Assembly: GCF_900105905.1 (NCBI RefSeq)
Contig: NZ_FNSV01000005.1
Location: forward strand, 6,944,001-7,008,000
DNA: 64,000 bases
From: Rhodococcus koreensis
GTDB lineage: Bacteria; Actinomycetota; Actinomycetes; Mycobacteriales; Mycobacteriaceae
Reading direction: 5' to 3'
Below, in pieces: positions 16,648-25,548 of this stretch. The translations under genes and the position numbers were made by a program. Under the pieces are notes generated by a model that was given only the letters and a program-made list of their open reading frames with translations, had not been told where the DNA came from and searched no databases. Each line of letters opens with the position of its first letter. The first letter of the stretch is position 1.

Positions 16648-17904
16648 TCAGCGCAGCGGGTCGAAATGCCGCATGACGGCGGGAACCTCGCCCCCGGTCA
16701 TGGAGTCGGCCATCATGCGTCCGGTGAGCGGACCCAGGGCGATGCCCCACATGCCGTGGCCGCCCGCCACGTGCACACGGGGGGAGCGGGTGGCGCCGAC
16801 GAGCGGAAGTCCGTCGGTGGTGCAGGGCCGGGATCCGACCCACTCCTCCCGCCGCGATTCCCAGTCGATGCCGGTGAACATGGGCGTCGCAGCCGCGATG
16901 ATCGCCTGCACCCGGCGCGGGTCGAGAGGTGCGTCGGGACTGCGGAATTCCATCATCCCGGCGACGCGGAAACGGTCGTGCAGTGGGGTGCACGCCACGC
17001 GCTGGGTGGGGAAGTAGATGGGGTTCTTCGGCATCTGCTCGGGCTGGACACTGAAGCTGTACCCGCGGCCGGCCTGTACCAGGGCGCGGACACCGAACGG
17101 GCGGGCGAGAGTATTGAGGTGTGCGCCGCCCGCGAGGACGACGGAATCGGCGGTCACCGTGTCGCCGGAAGCCGCGACCAACCGGACGCCCGACTGCCCC
17201 TGATCCTGCACCGTCGCGACGTCGAAGCCGGACCTGATCTCGCCGCCCCGGGCGCGGACGGCGTCGGCGAGCGAATGCACGAAACGCGGCGGGTCGATGA
17301 AACGCTGGTTGCGCAGCCGCAGACCGGAGTGCACGCCGTCGCCGAGACTCGGCTCGAGAGAGTGGATCTCGTCTCGGTCGACGCGGTCGTACTCGACCTC
17401 GCCGCCCGCGGCCTCGACGTGACGGAACTCGTCGACGAGCGCTTGCCGGTCCTCGTCCGACTTGAACGCGGTGAGGAACGGGTCGGCGAGATGCGTGTGC
17501 TCCCGGACGCCGCCGTCCGCGAGTTCGTCGTAGGCGCCCAGGGAGATCCGGTTGACCTCGGCGTACACCTTCATCGCGTCCGCCCACCGGGAGGGCGTGC
17601 AGTGCCGGGCGAAGCCGACGAGGAAACGCACCAACCGCAGATCGGTCGTGAACGGCACATAGACCGGCGAGGACGGATTCAGCATCGCGCGCAGGCCGTA
17701 CCGCAGCACGGCCGGTTCGGGCAGCGGCAGCGTCAATGCCGGTGCGAGCCAACCTGCATTGCCCCAGGACGCATCCGCCGCGACACCCGCACGGTCGACG
17801 ACGGTGACGCGCACGCCACGCTCCTGGAGGAACCACGCCGTGGACAATCCGACGACGCCTGCTCCGACGATCGCGACATGGTCAGGGCGCTGCACTGTGC
17901 TCAT
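16648..17904 (-). CDS. FAD-dependent D-amino acid oxidase/dehydrogenase (DadA-like)
   Basis: A 418-residue DAO-family flavoprotein. The Rossmann FAD motif is at the N-terminus (IVGAGVVGLSTAWFL) with VVDRAG as the second strand. WGNAGWLAP near residue 47 is typical of DadA, and the C-terminal GGHGMWGIALGPLTG closes the FAD site. It would oxidise D-amino acids or a similar secondary amine to keto acids. Gene order suggests control by the PucR-type regulator 103 bp upstream on the same strand. It ends 7 bp from the convergent hydrolase gene. Confidence 0.9.
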   Translation of the reverse strand: MSTVQRPDHVAIVGAGVVGLSTAWFLQERGVRVTVVDRAGVAADASWGNAGWLAPALTLPLPEPAVLRYGLRAMLNPSSPVYVPFTTDLRLVRFLVGFARHCTPSRWADAMKVYAEVNRISLGAYDELADGGVREHTHLADPFLTAFKSDEDRQALVDEFRHVEAAGGEVEYDRVDRDEIHSLEPSLGDGVHSGLRLRNQRFIDPPRFVHSLADAVRARGGEIRSGFDVATVQDQGQSGVRLVAASGDTVTADSVVLAGGAHLNTLARPFGVRALVQAGRGYSFSVQPEQMPKNPIYFPTQRVACTPLHDRFRVAGMMEFRSPDAPLDPRRVQAIIAAATPMFTGIDWESRREEWVGSRPCTTDGLPLVGATRSPRVHVAGGHGMWGIALGPLTGRMMADSMTGGEVPAVMRHFDPLR

Positions 17905-18007
17905 GACTCCATCATCGGCGGGCGACGGAGCCGGGGCAGTAGCCGTTCGGCCAATCCCGGACAGCGCCCCCTGTGCAATCGGCCAGGGGTCACAAATCCC
18001 CCAGCGG

Positions 18008-19171
18008 TCACCAATCCCGCAGTCCCGTCAGCTTCAGGTGCAGCATCAGGATGAGCCGGGTGTCCGCGTCGGTCAGGTCCACGTCGCACGAGTCGACACA
18101 GCGCCGCAGCCGATTCCTCAGCGTGTTGGGGTGCACGTGCAGCGCGGCGGCGGCATCGGCGACGTCGCCGCCGTGCGCCAGGAAGGCGCGGGCGGTGGCG
18201 ACGAGATCGGTGCCGTGCTGCACGTCGTGCCGGGTGAGCGCGGCGAGCGGGGTGAGCTCGCCCAGGCCGTCGAAGATGTCGGCGACGCGCAACGCCAGCA
18301 CGGACGCGAGACTGTCCCGCATCGTCCCGGCGACACCACCGGACCGGGCGTGCTGCAGCACGGTGAGAACCCGGTCGGCGTCCCCGCGCGACAGGTGTGC
18401 CTGGCTGGCCGTGCTCACCTCGCGTCCGACGGCGACCACGAATGTTGCCCCGCTGCGGGCGCGGCCGAGGAAGTCCTCGGCGAGGCGCCGGACGTCCTTC
18501 TCCGACGCGGCGATGACCACGTAGATGACGTCGTCGAGCTGCGCGGCCACCGAATCGACCGCCAGTGTGTCGAGGTACAGGCCGAGGGAGGCGAGCAGAC
18601 CGGAGGGCAGCGGGCGCCCGATCGCGACGGGGGCGGCCGCCGCGACCGTCAGCCGTCCCTCCAGCCGGAGGTCGTCGGCGGCACGGAAGGCGGGCTCGCC
18701 GCCGTTGATCAGCGCGCGGACGCGGTCGACTTGCATCCGGCGCGTCACGTCCACCCGTTCCCGCTCCGCCGCGATGTGCTCGGCGACGACCGGGACCGCG
18801 GACCGCAGGATCGATTCCTGTTCCGGGGTGGGGGCCGACGTCATCGCCGCCCAGATCGACCCGACCGACCGTCCCGCGTCCCGCACCGCGATCACCGCGC
18901 GGGGAGTCATGTCCGGCAGTCCCATGTCCACGTAGAAGACGTCGGTGTCCCGGTGCAGGCGCTCGAAGACGCCCGCATCCTCGAGGAGTTGCCGGTACTT
19001 CCCGGGCACCTGCCGTCCCAGGATGGTCTCGATGCGCGCTTGGTCCACGGCCTGCTCGCCGCTCGAATAAGCCAGGACGGTCGAGTTCTCGTCCTCGATC
19101 GTGATCGGGGCCCCGATCAGCTCGGCCAGCGACCCCGCCACCGTGAACAGGTCTTCACCGCGCAGGTCCAT
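18008..19171 (-). CDS. PucR/CdaR-family transcriptional regulator
   Basis: 387 residues from ATG 19171. The C-terminal ~60 residues carry the PucR helix-turn-helix (AAALHVHPNTLRNRLRRC). The middle resembles the GGDEF-like sensor domain of this family. The N-terminal ~150 residues (GAPITIEDENSTVLAYSSGE, DMTPRAVIAVRD) look GAF-like. It likely senses a small molecule and controls the downstream DAO gene, and perhaps the divergent alcohol dehydrogenase 148 bp away. A much longer in-frame reading exists but overlaps the real dehydrogenase gene and was rejected. Confidence 0.9.
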   Translation of the reverse strand: MDLRGEDLFTVAGSLAELIGAPITIEDENSTVLAYSSGEQAVDQARIETILGRQVPGKYRQLLEDAGVFERLHRDTDVFYVDMGLPDMTPRAVIAVRDAGRSVGSIWAAMTSAPTPEQESILRSAVPVVAEHIAAERERVDVTRRMQVDRVRALINGGEPAFRAADDLRLEGRLTVAAAAPVAIGRPLPSGLLASLGLYLDTLAVDSVAAQLDDVIYVVIAASEKDVRRLAEDFLGRARSGATFVVAVGREVSTASQAHLSRGDADRVLTVLQHARSGGVAGTMRDSLASVLALRVADIFDGLGELTPLAALTRHDVQHGTDLVATARAFLAHGGDVADAAAALHVHPNTLRNRLRRCVDSCDVDLTDADTRLILMLHLKLTGLRDW

Positions 19172-19318
19172 GGGTGCGAGCCTAGTTGCCGGCCGCGGTC
19201 CGGCCGGGTCTTCGCCGCGGTCCCGTGTCGTCGAGACACGGCCCTCCGGGTCCTGGCGGTGGCCACCCGTCACGGGCATTGTGGGGGTATGGCGGCGACG
19301 CAGGGCGGAACCGGAACG

Positions 19319-20320
19319 ATGACCGCGTGGCGCGTGGTCGCTCCGGGCCCCGTCGCGGGCCACCCGCTGGAACGGGCGAGCGAGCCCATACCCGAGCCGG
19401 GGCCGGGCGAACTTCTCGTGAAGGTTCTGGCGTGCGGAGTGTGCCGCACCGACCTGCACGTGACCGAGGGGGATCTTCCCGTGCACCGGCCCCGGGTGAT
19501 TCCCGGCCACGAGGTGGTGGGGGAGGTTGCCGCACTGGGGGATTCGGTGACCGAATCGTTCGCCGTCGGGGACCGGGTGGGCATCGCCTGGCTGCGGCGC
19601 ACGTGCGGACAGTGCGCGGCCTGCCTGCGCGGCGCGGAGAACCTGTGCAGGCAGTCGCAGTACACGGGATGGGACGCGGATGGCGGGTACGCCGAATTCG
19701 CGACGGTCCCGGCCGACTACGCGCTGCACCTGCCGGCGGGGTACACGGACACCGAACTCGCCCCGCTGCTGTGCGCCGGGATCATCGGCTACCGGGCACT
19801 CGAGCGCGCCGCGGTCCCCGTCGGCGGCGCGCTCGGCATCTACGGGTTCGGCGGCAGCGCGCACCTCACCGCCCAGGTCGCGTCGACGCGCGGCGCCCGG
19901 GTGCACGTCATGACGCGAGGGGCGGAGGCCCGGGCGCTGGCGGAACGACTCGGGGCGACGTCCGTGCAGGGCGTGCGCGACACACCGCCTGAGCCCCTCG
20001 ACTCCGCGATCCTGTTCGCCCCGGTCGGCGACCTGGTGCCCGTCGCGATGGAGGCGCTCGCCGACGGCGGCACCCTCGCCGTCGCCGGAATCCACCTCAC
20101 CGACATTCCCGCGCTCGAGTACCAGCGGCACCTGTTCCGGGAACGGCAGATCCGCAGCGTCACTGCCAACACCCGTTCGGATTCCGTCGAATTCCTGCGC
20201 ATCGCAGCGGAACACCGGCTGAGCATCGACACCCACCCGTACCCACTCGACCGCGCCGATCGGGCCCTCCGGGACCTGGCAGGCGGAAAGTTCAGCGGTG
20301 CAGCAGTTCTCGAGCCGTAG
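19319..20320 (+). CDS. Zinc-dependent alcohol dehydrogenase
   Basis: About 333 residues from ATG 19319; an in-frame ATG at 19289 is possible. Catalytic zinc ligands are the Cys of CGVCRTDLH and the His of PGHE. The structural zinc site CGQCAACLRGAENLC is complete. The nucleotide-binding loop reads IYGFGGSAH rather than GxGGxG, as in some AdhA-type MDR enzymes. It belongs to the class in which the central LCAGIIGYRAL motif is conserved. The universal stress gene follows after 12 bp, so the two are co-transcribed, perhaps for redox or low-oxygen stress. That last point is inference. Confidence 0.9.
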   Translation: MTAWRVVAPGPVAGHPLERASEPIPEPGPGELLVKVLACGVCRTDLHVTEGDLPVHRPRVIPGHEVVGEVAALGDSVTESFAVGDRVGIAWLRRTCGQCAACLRGAENLCRQSQYTGWDADGGYAEFATVPADYALHLPAGYTDTELAPLLCAGIIGYRALERAAVPVGGALGIYGFGGSAHLTAQVASTRGARVHVMTRGAEARALAERLGATSVQGVRDTPPEPLDSAILFAPVGDLVPVAMEALADGGTLAVAGIHLTDIPALEYQRHLFRERQIRSVTANTRSDSVEFLRIAAEHRLSIDTHPYPLDRADRALRDLAGGKFSGAAVLEP

Positions 20321-20332
20321 AGGGAGAGAGAT

Positions 20333-21226
20333 ATGAGCGAACACGCAGGGGCACCCGTCGTCGTCGGCATCGACGGGTCCCGGGCCGCACTCGACGCGGC
20401 GCGCTGGGCCGCGGGCACGGCGGTCCGGCTCGGTGCCCCGCTCCTGCTCGCCCACACGTACCCGGACGAGGCCACGTTCTACAACGGCACCGCGATGATG
20501 ATCGACGCCCAGTTCATCCAGGAACTGCGCGAGGACGGCAACTCGATGCTCGACGCCGCCACCGCCGCCGCCCTGCAGGATCAACCCGGACTCGCCGTCG
20601 AGCGCGACGTCCGATCCGGGACCGCGGCATCCCATCTGATCGAGCTGTCCCGGGCGGCGCGGATCGTCGCGGTCGGCGCGCAGGGTGCGGGTGCGGTCAC
20701 CGACTATCTCCTCGGATCCACGGTCCTCCGGACGGTCAACCACGCGCACAGCCCGGTCGCGGTGGTCCGGGGAGAGCCTGCGCCGGAATCACCGGACGCC
20801 CGCCCGATCGTCGTCGGCGTGGACGGCAGCCAGGTCAGTGAGAAAGCCGTCGAGGAGGCGTTCGCGCTCGCGTCCGCCTTCGGGGTCGGTCTGGACGCGG
20901 TGCACGCGTGGAGCGGGGAGAAGCAGCACGGACTCGCGCACGCGTCCAAGTACGTCGACTGGGCCGCGTACGAAGAAGGGGAGAAGGCCGTCGTGTCCGA
21001 ATGCCTCGCCGGGACCCGCGACGAGTATCCCGACGTACCGGTGACCGAGGTGACGACACAGGGCGCGTCCGCCGACGTCCTGCTGCGGCACGCGGCGACC
21101 GCGCAACTGCTGGTCGTCGGAAGCCACGGCCGGGGCAAGGTGATGGGTGCCCTGCTCGGATCCGTCAGCCAGAATCTCGTGCATCACGCTCCCTGCCCCG
21201 TCCTCGTCTGCCGGACTCGGCAGTGA
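20333..21226 (+). CDS. Universal stress protein with two USP domains
   Basis: 297 residues with tandem UspA folds at ~8-145 and ~160-295. Each starts with a VVG(I/V)DGS strand. The second ends with the ATP-binding pattern VGSHGRGKVMGALLGS, and the first has VGAQGAGAVTDYLLGS. Such tandem USPs bind ATP and are stress-induced in mycobacteria. GAGGGAGAGAG upstream supplies the ribosome site. It is probably co-expressed with the dehydrogenase 12 bp upstream. Confidence 0.93.
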   Translation: MSEHAGAPVVVGIDGSRAALDAARWAAGTAVRLGAPLLLAHTYPDEATFYNGTAMMIDAQFIQELREDGNSMLDAATAAALQDQPGLAVERDVRSGTAASHLIELSRAARIVAVGAQGAGAVTDYLLGSTVLRTVNHAHSPVAVVRGEPAPESPDARPIVVGVDGSQVSEKAVEEAFALASAFGVGLDAVHAWSGEKQHGLAHASKYVDWAAYEEGEKAVVSECLAGTRDEYPDVPVTEVTTQGASADVLLRHAATAQLLVVGSHGRGKVMGALLGSVSQNLVHHAPCPVLVCRTRQ

Positions 21227-21246
21227 CGCCGGGATAGGCTCCTGTC

Positions 21247-22026
21247 ATGGCTGGGGTCGAGGGTGTCCTGCTCGATATAGACGGTGTGCTCGTTACTTCG
21301 TGGCATCCGATCGACGGCGCCGCCGCCGCGGTGCGGGAGGTGCGCGAGCGCGGACTCGCGTGCGCGTACCTCACCAACACGACGTCGAGGACGTGCGACG
21401 AGGTCGCCGACGGCCTCCGGTCGGCGGGCATCGAAGCCGACTCCGACGAGATCGTCACCGCGGCCCGGCTCACCGCCGAGTACGTCCGGTCGACCTATCC
21501 CGGGTCGCGGGCCTGGGTCCTCAACAGCGGCGACATCACCGCCGATCTGTCCGGGATCGAACTGGACGACGACAACCCGGAGGTGGTGATCCTCGGCGGC
21601 GCCGGGCCCGAATTCACCCACGCCGCACTCAGCCGCGTGGTCGAGTTGATGCTCGACGGCGTCCCCGTCGTGGCGATGCACCGGGGCACCACGTGGGCCA
21701 CCCACGACGGGCTGCGCATCGACACGGGCACCTACCTCCCCGGGATGGAGGAGGTCGCGGGAACCAACGTCGTGTCGGTGGGCAAGCCGTCGCTCGCCGC
21801 GTTCCTCACCGCCACCGATCTGATGGGCACGGGACCGGACGTGACGATGATGGTCGGCGACGATCTGACGGGTGACGTCCTGGCTGCGCAGCGCGTGGGA
21901 CTCATCGGTGTGCTGGTGCGGACGGGCAAGTTCCGCCAGTCGATTCTGGACCTCGCCGCGCAGCGACCGGACCACGTCGTCGACTCCGTCGCGCAGCTGC
22001 CGAAGCTCCTCGACGAACTCGCCTGA
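21247..22026 (+). CDS. HAD-superfamily phosphatase, NagD/HDHD2-like (class IIA)
   Basis: 259 residues. The N-terminal LLDIDGVL holds the nucleophilic and acid/base aspartates of HAD motif I, and YLTNTTSR is motif II. Motif III is Lys of SVGKPS, and motif IV MMVGDDLTGDV provides metal ligands. The C2A cap between motifs II and III places it with NagD-like phosphatases of sugar or nucleotide phosphates. Substrate is unknown. It lies 20 bp after the USP gene. Confidence 0.9.
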   Translation: MAGVEGVLLDIDGVLVTSWHPIDGAAAAVREVRERGLACAYLTNTTSRTCDEVADGLRSAGIEADSDEIVTAARLTAEYVRSTYPGSRAWVLNSGDITADLSGIELDDDNPEVVILGGAGPEFTHAALSRVVELMLDGVPVVAMHRGTTWATHDGLRIDTGTYLPGMEEVAGTNVVSVGKPSLAAFLTATDLMGTGPDVTMMVGDDLTGDVLAAQRVGLIGVLVRTGKFRQSILDLAAQRPDHVVDSVAQLPKLLDELA

Positions 22027-22106
22027 GCGGGGTCCGGGACTAACCGGCCCGGAGCGGGTACTCTCGCGGCGAATCCTCCAATTCGACGTTCCCAGAAGGA
22101 GCTTCC

Positions 22107-22661
22107 ATGCTCGCTGTCTCCACCCCCGTCACCTCGACCGCCTCGGCATCGCGTACTCGTATCTCGTCTCTCTTCGGCCGACGGCTGGCACGTGTGGGAG
22201 CGGCGATGGCCGTGGGTCTGGGCGTCGCGGCGGGAATCTCGGTGGCAGGCGCAGGTGTCGCCGGTGCCGCCCCCGTCAACTGCGTCTCCCCGCCGTCGGC
22301 CAACGACGTCCAGGTGTCGGACACCGCGAGCTGCGGCGCCAAGGCGACCGAGGCCGGCACCGCCCACGCGATGGCCGCGGACAGCGGCACCGCGGTGAGC
22401 GTCGCCAACGGGCACAGCGGCGCCACCACGTACGCCAACGGGTACGGAACGTCGCTCGGTGCGTCGACGGGCTCGGGTCAGGCGTACGCGGTCTCGCTCG
22501 GCGGCGGCATCGCCCGTTCCGGTGCGGCCGACGGCACGACCACCGTCGCGATCGCGGGCTGGGGTTCGGGTGCGACGGCCGACGCGAACGGCGTGGACTG
22601 CGTCGGCGCGCTGTCTCTCGCCTTCAACCTGAACACCGGTCAGGTCTGCGCGATGCGCTGA
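22107..22661 (+). CDS. Small secreted Ala/Gly/Thr-rich protein of unknown function
   Basis: 184 residues with a long N-terminus, a basic region (FGRRLARVG) and a hydrophobic segment followed by a signal-peptidase-like site near GVAGA-AP (residue ~55). The mature part is Ala/Gly/Ser/Thr-rich with four Cys that could form disulphides (VNCVSPP, SCGAK, VDCVG, QVCAMR), one pair spanning the repetitive centre. It resembles small exported actinobacterial proteins of unknown function. AGAAGGAG sits just upstream of the ATG. It ends just before the groEL2 control region. Confidence 0.8.
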   Translation: MLAVSTPVTSTASASRTRISSLFGRRLARVGAAMAVGLGVAAGISVAGAGVAGAAPVNCVSPPSANDVQVSDTASCGAKATEAGTAHAMAADSGTAVSVANGHSGATTYANGYGTSLGASTGSGQAYAVSLGGGIARSGAADGTTTVAIAGWGSGATADANGVDCVGALSLAFNLNTGQVCAMR

Positions 22662-22690
22662 TCGCCCCGGCGCAGCGCTTCCGTCCCGAC

Positions 22691-22717
22691 CTTGCACTCA
22701 CCCTGTTCGAGTGCTAA
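22691..22717. promoter_or_regulatory. CIRCE element 1 overlapping the groEL2 promoter
   Basis: CTTGCACTC-N9-GAGTGCTAA, one mismatch per arm set from the HrcA-binding consensus. TTGCAC (22692-22697) with TAAAAA (22715-22720) at 17-bp spacing forms a good promoter, so HrcA bound here would block RNA polymerase. Confidence 0.9.
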
Positions 22718-22725
22718 AAATGCAC

Positions 22726-22752
22726 TTGGCACTCGCCGCGGGTGAGTGCCAG
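22726..22752. promoter_or_regulatory. CIRCE element 2
   Basis: TTGGCACTC-N9-GAGTGCCAG, a second CIRCE-like inverted repeat 8 bp after the first. It lies in the early transcribed region and would strengthen HrcA repression. Confidence 0.85.
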
Positions 22753-22890
22753 GTCGGGACGGTGAGACCGGGAACCACAGACACCCCTGGTCGTCCGTCG
22801 CGGGCACCGAACTCGGCCGAAGGCGTAAATGAGGCGACCCGACTAGCGGTCGCCTTGTGTGTCACCCCCAATCCGGAGGATCACTTCGCA

Positions 22891-24516
22891 ATGGCCAAGA
22901 TCATCGCGTTCGACGAAGAGGCCCGTCGCGGCCTCGAGCGGGGACTCAACGCCCTCGCCGACGCAGTCAAGGTGACGTTGGGCCCCAAGGGTCGCAACGT
23001 CGTGCTCGAGAAGAAGTGGGGCGCCCCCACGATCACCAACGATGGCGTGTCCATCGCCAAGGAGATCGAGCTCGAGGACCCCTACGAGAAGATCGGTGCC
23101 GAGCTGGTCAAGGAGGTCGCCAAGAAGACTGACGACGTCGCCGGCGACGGAACCACCACCGCTACCGTTCTCGCCCAGGCTCTCGTCCGTGAGGGCCTCC
23201 GCAACGTCGCTGCCGGCGCCAACCCGCTGGGTCTGAAGCGCGGCATCGAGAAGGCCGTCGAGGCCGTCACCGTGCGTCTGCTCGAGACCGCCAAGGAGAT
23301 CGACACCAAGGAGCAGATCGCTGCTACCGCTGGTATCTCCGCAGGCGACCCGTCCATCGGCGAGCTCATCGCCGAGGCCATGGACAAGGTCGGCAAGGAA
23401 GGCGTCATCACGGTCGAGGAGTCCAACACCTTCGGCCTGCAGCTCGAGCTCACCGAGGGCATGCGCTTCGACAAGGGCTACATCTCGGCGTACTTCGCCA
23501 CCGACCCGGAGCGTCAGGAAGCCGTCCTCGAGGACGCGTACATCCTGCTCGTGAGCTCCAAGATCTCCACGGTCAAGGACCTGCTGCCGCTGCTGGAGAA
23601 GGTCATCCAGTCCGGCAAGCCGCTGGTCATCATCGCCGAGGACGTCGAGGGCGAAGCCCTGTCCACCCTGGTGGTCAACAAGATCCGTGGCACCTTCAAG
23701 TCCGTGGCCGTCAAGGCTCCCGGCTTCGGTGACCGTCGCAAGGCTCAGCTCGCCGACATCGCCATCCTCACCGGTGGCGAGGTCGTCAGCGAAGAGGTCG
23801 GCCTCTCCCTGGAGACCGCCGGACTCGAGCTGCTCGGCCAGGCACGCAAGGTCGTCATCACCAAGGACGAGACCACCATCGTCGAAGGCGCGGGAGACCC
23901 CGAGGCCATCGCCGGTCGCGTGTCCCAGATCCGCGCCGAGATCGAGAACAGCGACTCGGACTACGACCGCGAGAAGCTGCAGGAGCGTCTGGCCAAGCTG
24001 GCCGGTGGCGTTGCAGTCATCAAGGCCGGCGCTGCCACCGAGGTGGAGCTCAAGGAGCGCAAGCACCGCATCGAAGATGCCGTGCGTAACGCCAAGGCTG
24101 CCGTCGAAGAGGGCATCGTCGCCGGTGGTGGCGTGGCTCTGCTGCAGTCGGCTCCCGCACTGGACGACCTGAAGCTCGAAGGTGACGAGGCCACCGGTGC
24201 GAACATCGTTCGCGTCGCCCTCGAAGCTCCGCTGAAGCAGATCGCCTTCAACGCGGGCCTCGAGCCCGGCGTCGTTGCCGAGAAGGTTCGCAACCTGCCC
24301 GCAGGTCACGGCCTCAACGCCTCGACCAACGAGTACGGCGACCTGCTCGAAGCCGGCATCAACGACCCGGTCAAGGTCACCCGCTCCGCGCTGCAGAACG
24401 CAGCGTCCATCGCGGCTCTGTTCCTGACCACCGAGGCCGTCGTCGCCGACAAGCCGGAGAAGGCCGGAGCGCCCGTGGGCGACCCGACCGGCGGCATGGG
24501 CGGTATGGACTTCTAA
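22891..24516 (+). CDS. groEL2: 60-kDa chaperonin GroEL2
   Basis: 541 residues; ATG 22891 follows GGAGGA by ten bases, and a longer in-frame reading back to 22711 runs through the CIRCE operators and was rejected. The N-terminus MAKIIAFDEEARRGLERGLN and the ATP motif AGDGTTTATVLA are typical. The C-terminus ends GGMGGMDF, the flexible Gly-Met tail of the major actinobacterial chaperonin. No groES is adjacent, which is normal for groEL2. A perfect 8-bp hairpin (22832-22855) lies in the leader. It folds cytosolic proteins with GroES encoded elsewhere. Codon use is strongly biased, as expected of a highly expressed gene. Confidence 0.98.
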   Translation: MAKIIAFDEEARRGLERGLNALADAVKVTLGPKGRNVVLEKKWGAPTITNDGVSIAKEIELEDPYEKIGAELVKEVAKKTDDVAGDGTTTATVLAQALVREGLRNVAAGANPLGLKRGIEKAVEAVTVRLLETAKEIDTKEQIAATAGISAGDPSIGELIAEAMDKVGKEGVITVEESNTFGLQLELTEGMRFDKGYISAYFATDPERQEAVLEDAYILLVSSKISTVKDLLPLLEKVIQSGKPLVIIAEDVEGEALSTLVVNKIRGTFKSVAVKAPGFGDRRKAQLADIAILTGGEVVSEEVGLSLETAGLELLGQARKVVITKDETTIVEGAGDPEAIAGRVSQIRAEIENSDSDYDREKLQERLAKLAGGVAVIKAGAATEVELKERKHRIEDAVRNAKAAVEEGIVAGGGVALLQSAPALDDLKLEGDEATGANIVRVALEAPLKQIAFNAGLEPGVVAEKVRNLPAGHGLNASTNEYGDLLEAGINDPVKVTRSALQNAASIAALFLTTEAVVADKPEKAGAPVGDPTGGMGGMDF

Positions 24517-24592
24517 AGGCGGCTACGCCTACCGTGCGTGGCCGAGGAGTCCTCGGACTCGTTCACCGCGCACGGGCACGAAGTGCTCCGAC

Positions 24593-24626
24593 AGAGCCCG
24601 GGACACCAACTGGTGTCCCGGGCTCT
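24593..24626 (+). terminator. Intrinsic-type terminator after groEL2
   Basis: Perfect 16-bp arms (AGAGCCCGGGACACCA and its complement) with a 2-nt loop, followed by TTCTCGTCTG. About 75 bp after the groEL2 stop. Confidence 0.85.
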
Positions 24627-24695
24627 TTCTCGTCTGTGCGTCGTTTGCCGGGTCCGTTTCACGGCCACAGTGCTTTTCGGGGTTGTGTTCTCGTC

Positions 24696-24902
24696 TCAGT
24701 GTCCGGCAGGCATCAGCATCCAGGCGGCGAGGTAGACGAGGGCCGCGGTGCCGCCGGTGACCAGAGTGGCCACCACGGTGAGCAGGCGGACGAGGTTGAC
24801 GTCCACCGAGAAGTATTCGGCGATGCCGCCGCAGACGCCTGCGAGCATCTTCTGGCTGTCGGAACGGGTGAACTGGCGGGGAGTGTTGCTGTCGAATGTC
24901 AT
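24696..24902 (-). CDS. PspC-domain small membrane protein
   Basis: 68 residues from ATG 24902 with GGAGG just upstream; a longer in-frame reading has no support. The sequence SDSQKMLAGVCGGIAEYF is the PspC domain hallmark, and VRLLTVVATLVTGGTAALVY and YLAAWMLMPA form the membrane part. PspC proteins sit in the plasma membrane and relate to envelope stress signalling. Here the gene stands alone, convergent to groEL2. Confidence 0.9.
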   Translation of the reverse strand: MTFDSNTPRQFTRSDSQKMLAGVCGGIAEYFSVDVNLVRLLTVVATLVTGGTAALVYLAAWMLMPAGH

Positions 24903-25444
24903 GCCTCCATCCTGTTCGGTGAAACCGGTCCGCACCATCGGGATGTACCCCGATCTCCACCCTGGTCTTTCACCCTGAGCAGTGACGACGCGCCGAAGAA
25001 CTAGAAATCCCACTCTTCGGGTCGAATTGGTGTAATACTGAAGAATTTTTTGCGTCATCTATTTTTCTGGACAAATGAGATGCGTGTACCACGGCCAAAG
25101 AAGAGATGTGCGAAATTCGCCAACTCTTCGTTTCTTCGAAGGGGAATTCAAGGGCAACGACAAGAAAATGCCCGGAAACGGTGAATCGAGGTATGTTCTG
25201 TCGCTCTTCGATTACGGAATCGGGAATCCGGGGGTCGAGGTCTCGGCGTATTCCCTGGTGGTGCGGCGTGTTTCGGAGGTAATTGGGGATTTGCCGGTGT
25301 TTGATCAACGGTTCTTCGTTAAGTCAACGATCGCAAATGTTTACCACTTCGTGCTTATTCGGAGCGAAAACTCGGGTACAAATGACGGAGCCCCTGATCG
25401 CAGGGGGAGTTCGAAAATCCACTGCGTCGAATAGGAGTAATACT
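24903..25444. other. AT-rich leader region without a supported protein gene
   Basis: A 540-bp stretch. From about 24990 to 25440 the base composition is clearly more AT-rich than the rest of the window, including TTTTTT runs. Open frames of ~110 residues exist on both strands but lack ribosome sites and domain-like content. It probably supplies the promoter and leader of the peptide gene at 25445. TTATTC (25355) and TACAAA (25377) at 16-bp spacing is one candidate promoter. Foreign origin or an RNA in this stretch cannot be excluded. Confidence 0.55.
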
Positions 25445-25519
25445 ATGTCCGACAGCCTTTTGGGTCTGCTCGAAGCGCTCACCACACTGATCGGCTTCCT
25501 CGGGTCCGTCGGGGGATAG
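25445..25519 (+). CDS. 24-residue amphipathic peptide, possible PorA/PorH-type cell-wall pore peptide
   Basis: A complete small gene: AGGAG at 25431-25435, nine bases, ATG, 24 codons, TAG, then a terminator hairpin at 25549. The peptide begins MSDSLLGLLEALTTL and ends IGFLGSVGG. Asp3, Glu10 and Gly17 fall seven apart, with Thr13/14 and Gly20/Ser21 on the same face, and all other positions are Leu/Ile/Phe, so a single amphipathic helix is likely. It has no signal peptide. In Corynebacterium glutamicum the tiny pore proteins PorA and PorH, also without signal peptides, are encoded beside groEL2 as I recall, and are O-mycoloylated. Here the peptide gene lies between groEL2 and a mycolyltransferase. 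The functional call is inference. Confidence 0.6.
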   Translation: MSDSLLGLLEALTTLIGFLGSVGG

Positions 25520-25548
25520 GGACACCCCGTTTCGACCCCACTTCTGAA

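Noticed and set aside
22843..24309. 488-codon minus-strand frame opposite groEL2
   Set aside because: Leu/Gly/Asp-rich shadow of the strongly biased groEL2 codons; no start signal and no recognisable domain.
25075..25434. 119-codon frame in the AT-rich leader
   Set aside because: No ribosome site and no domain-like pattern; it overlaps the probable promoter of the peptide gene.
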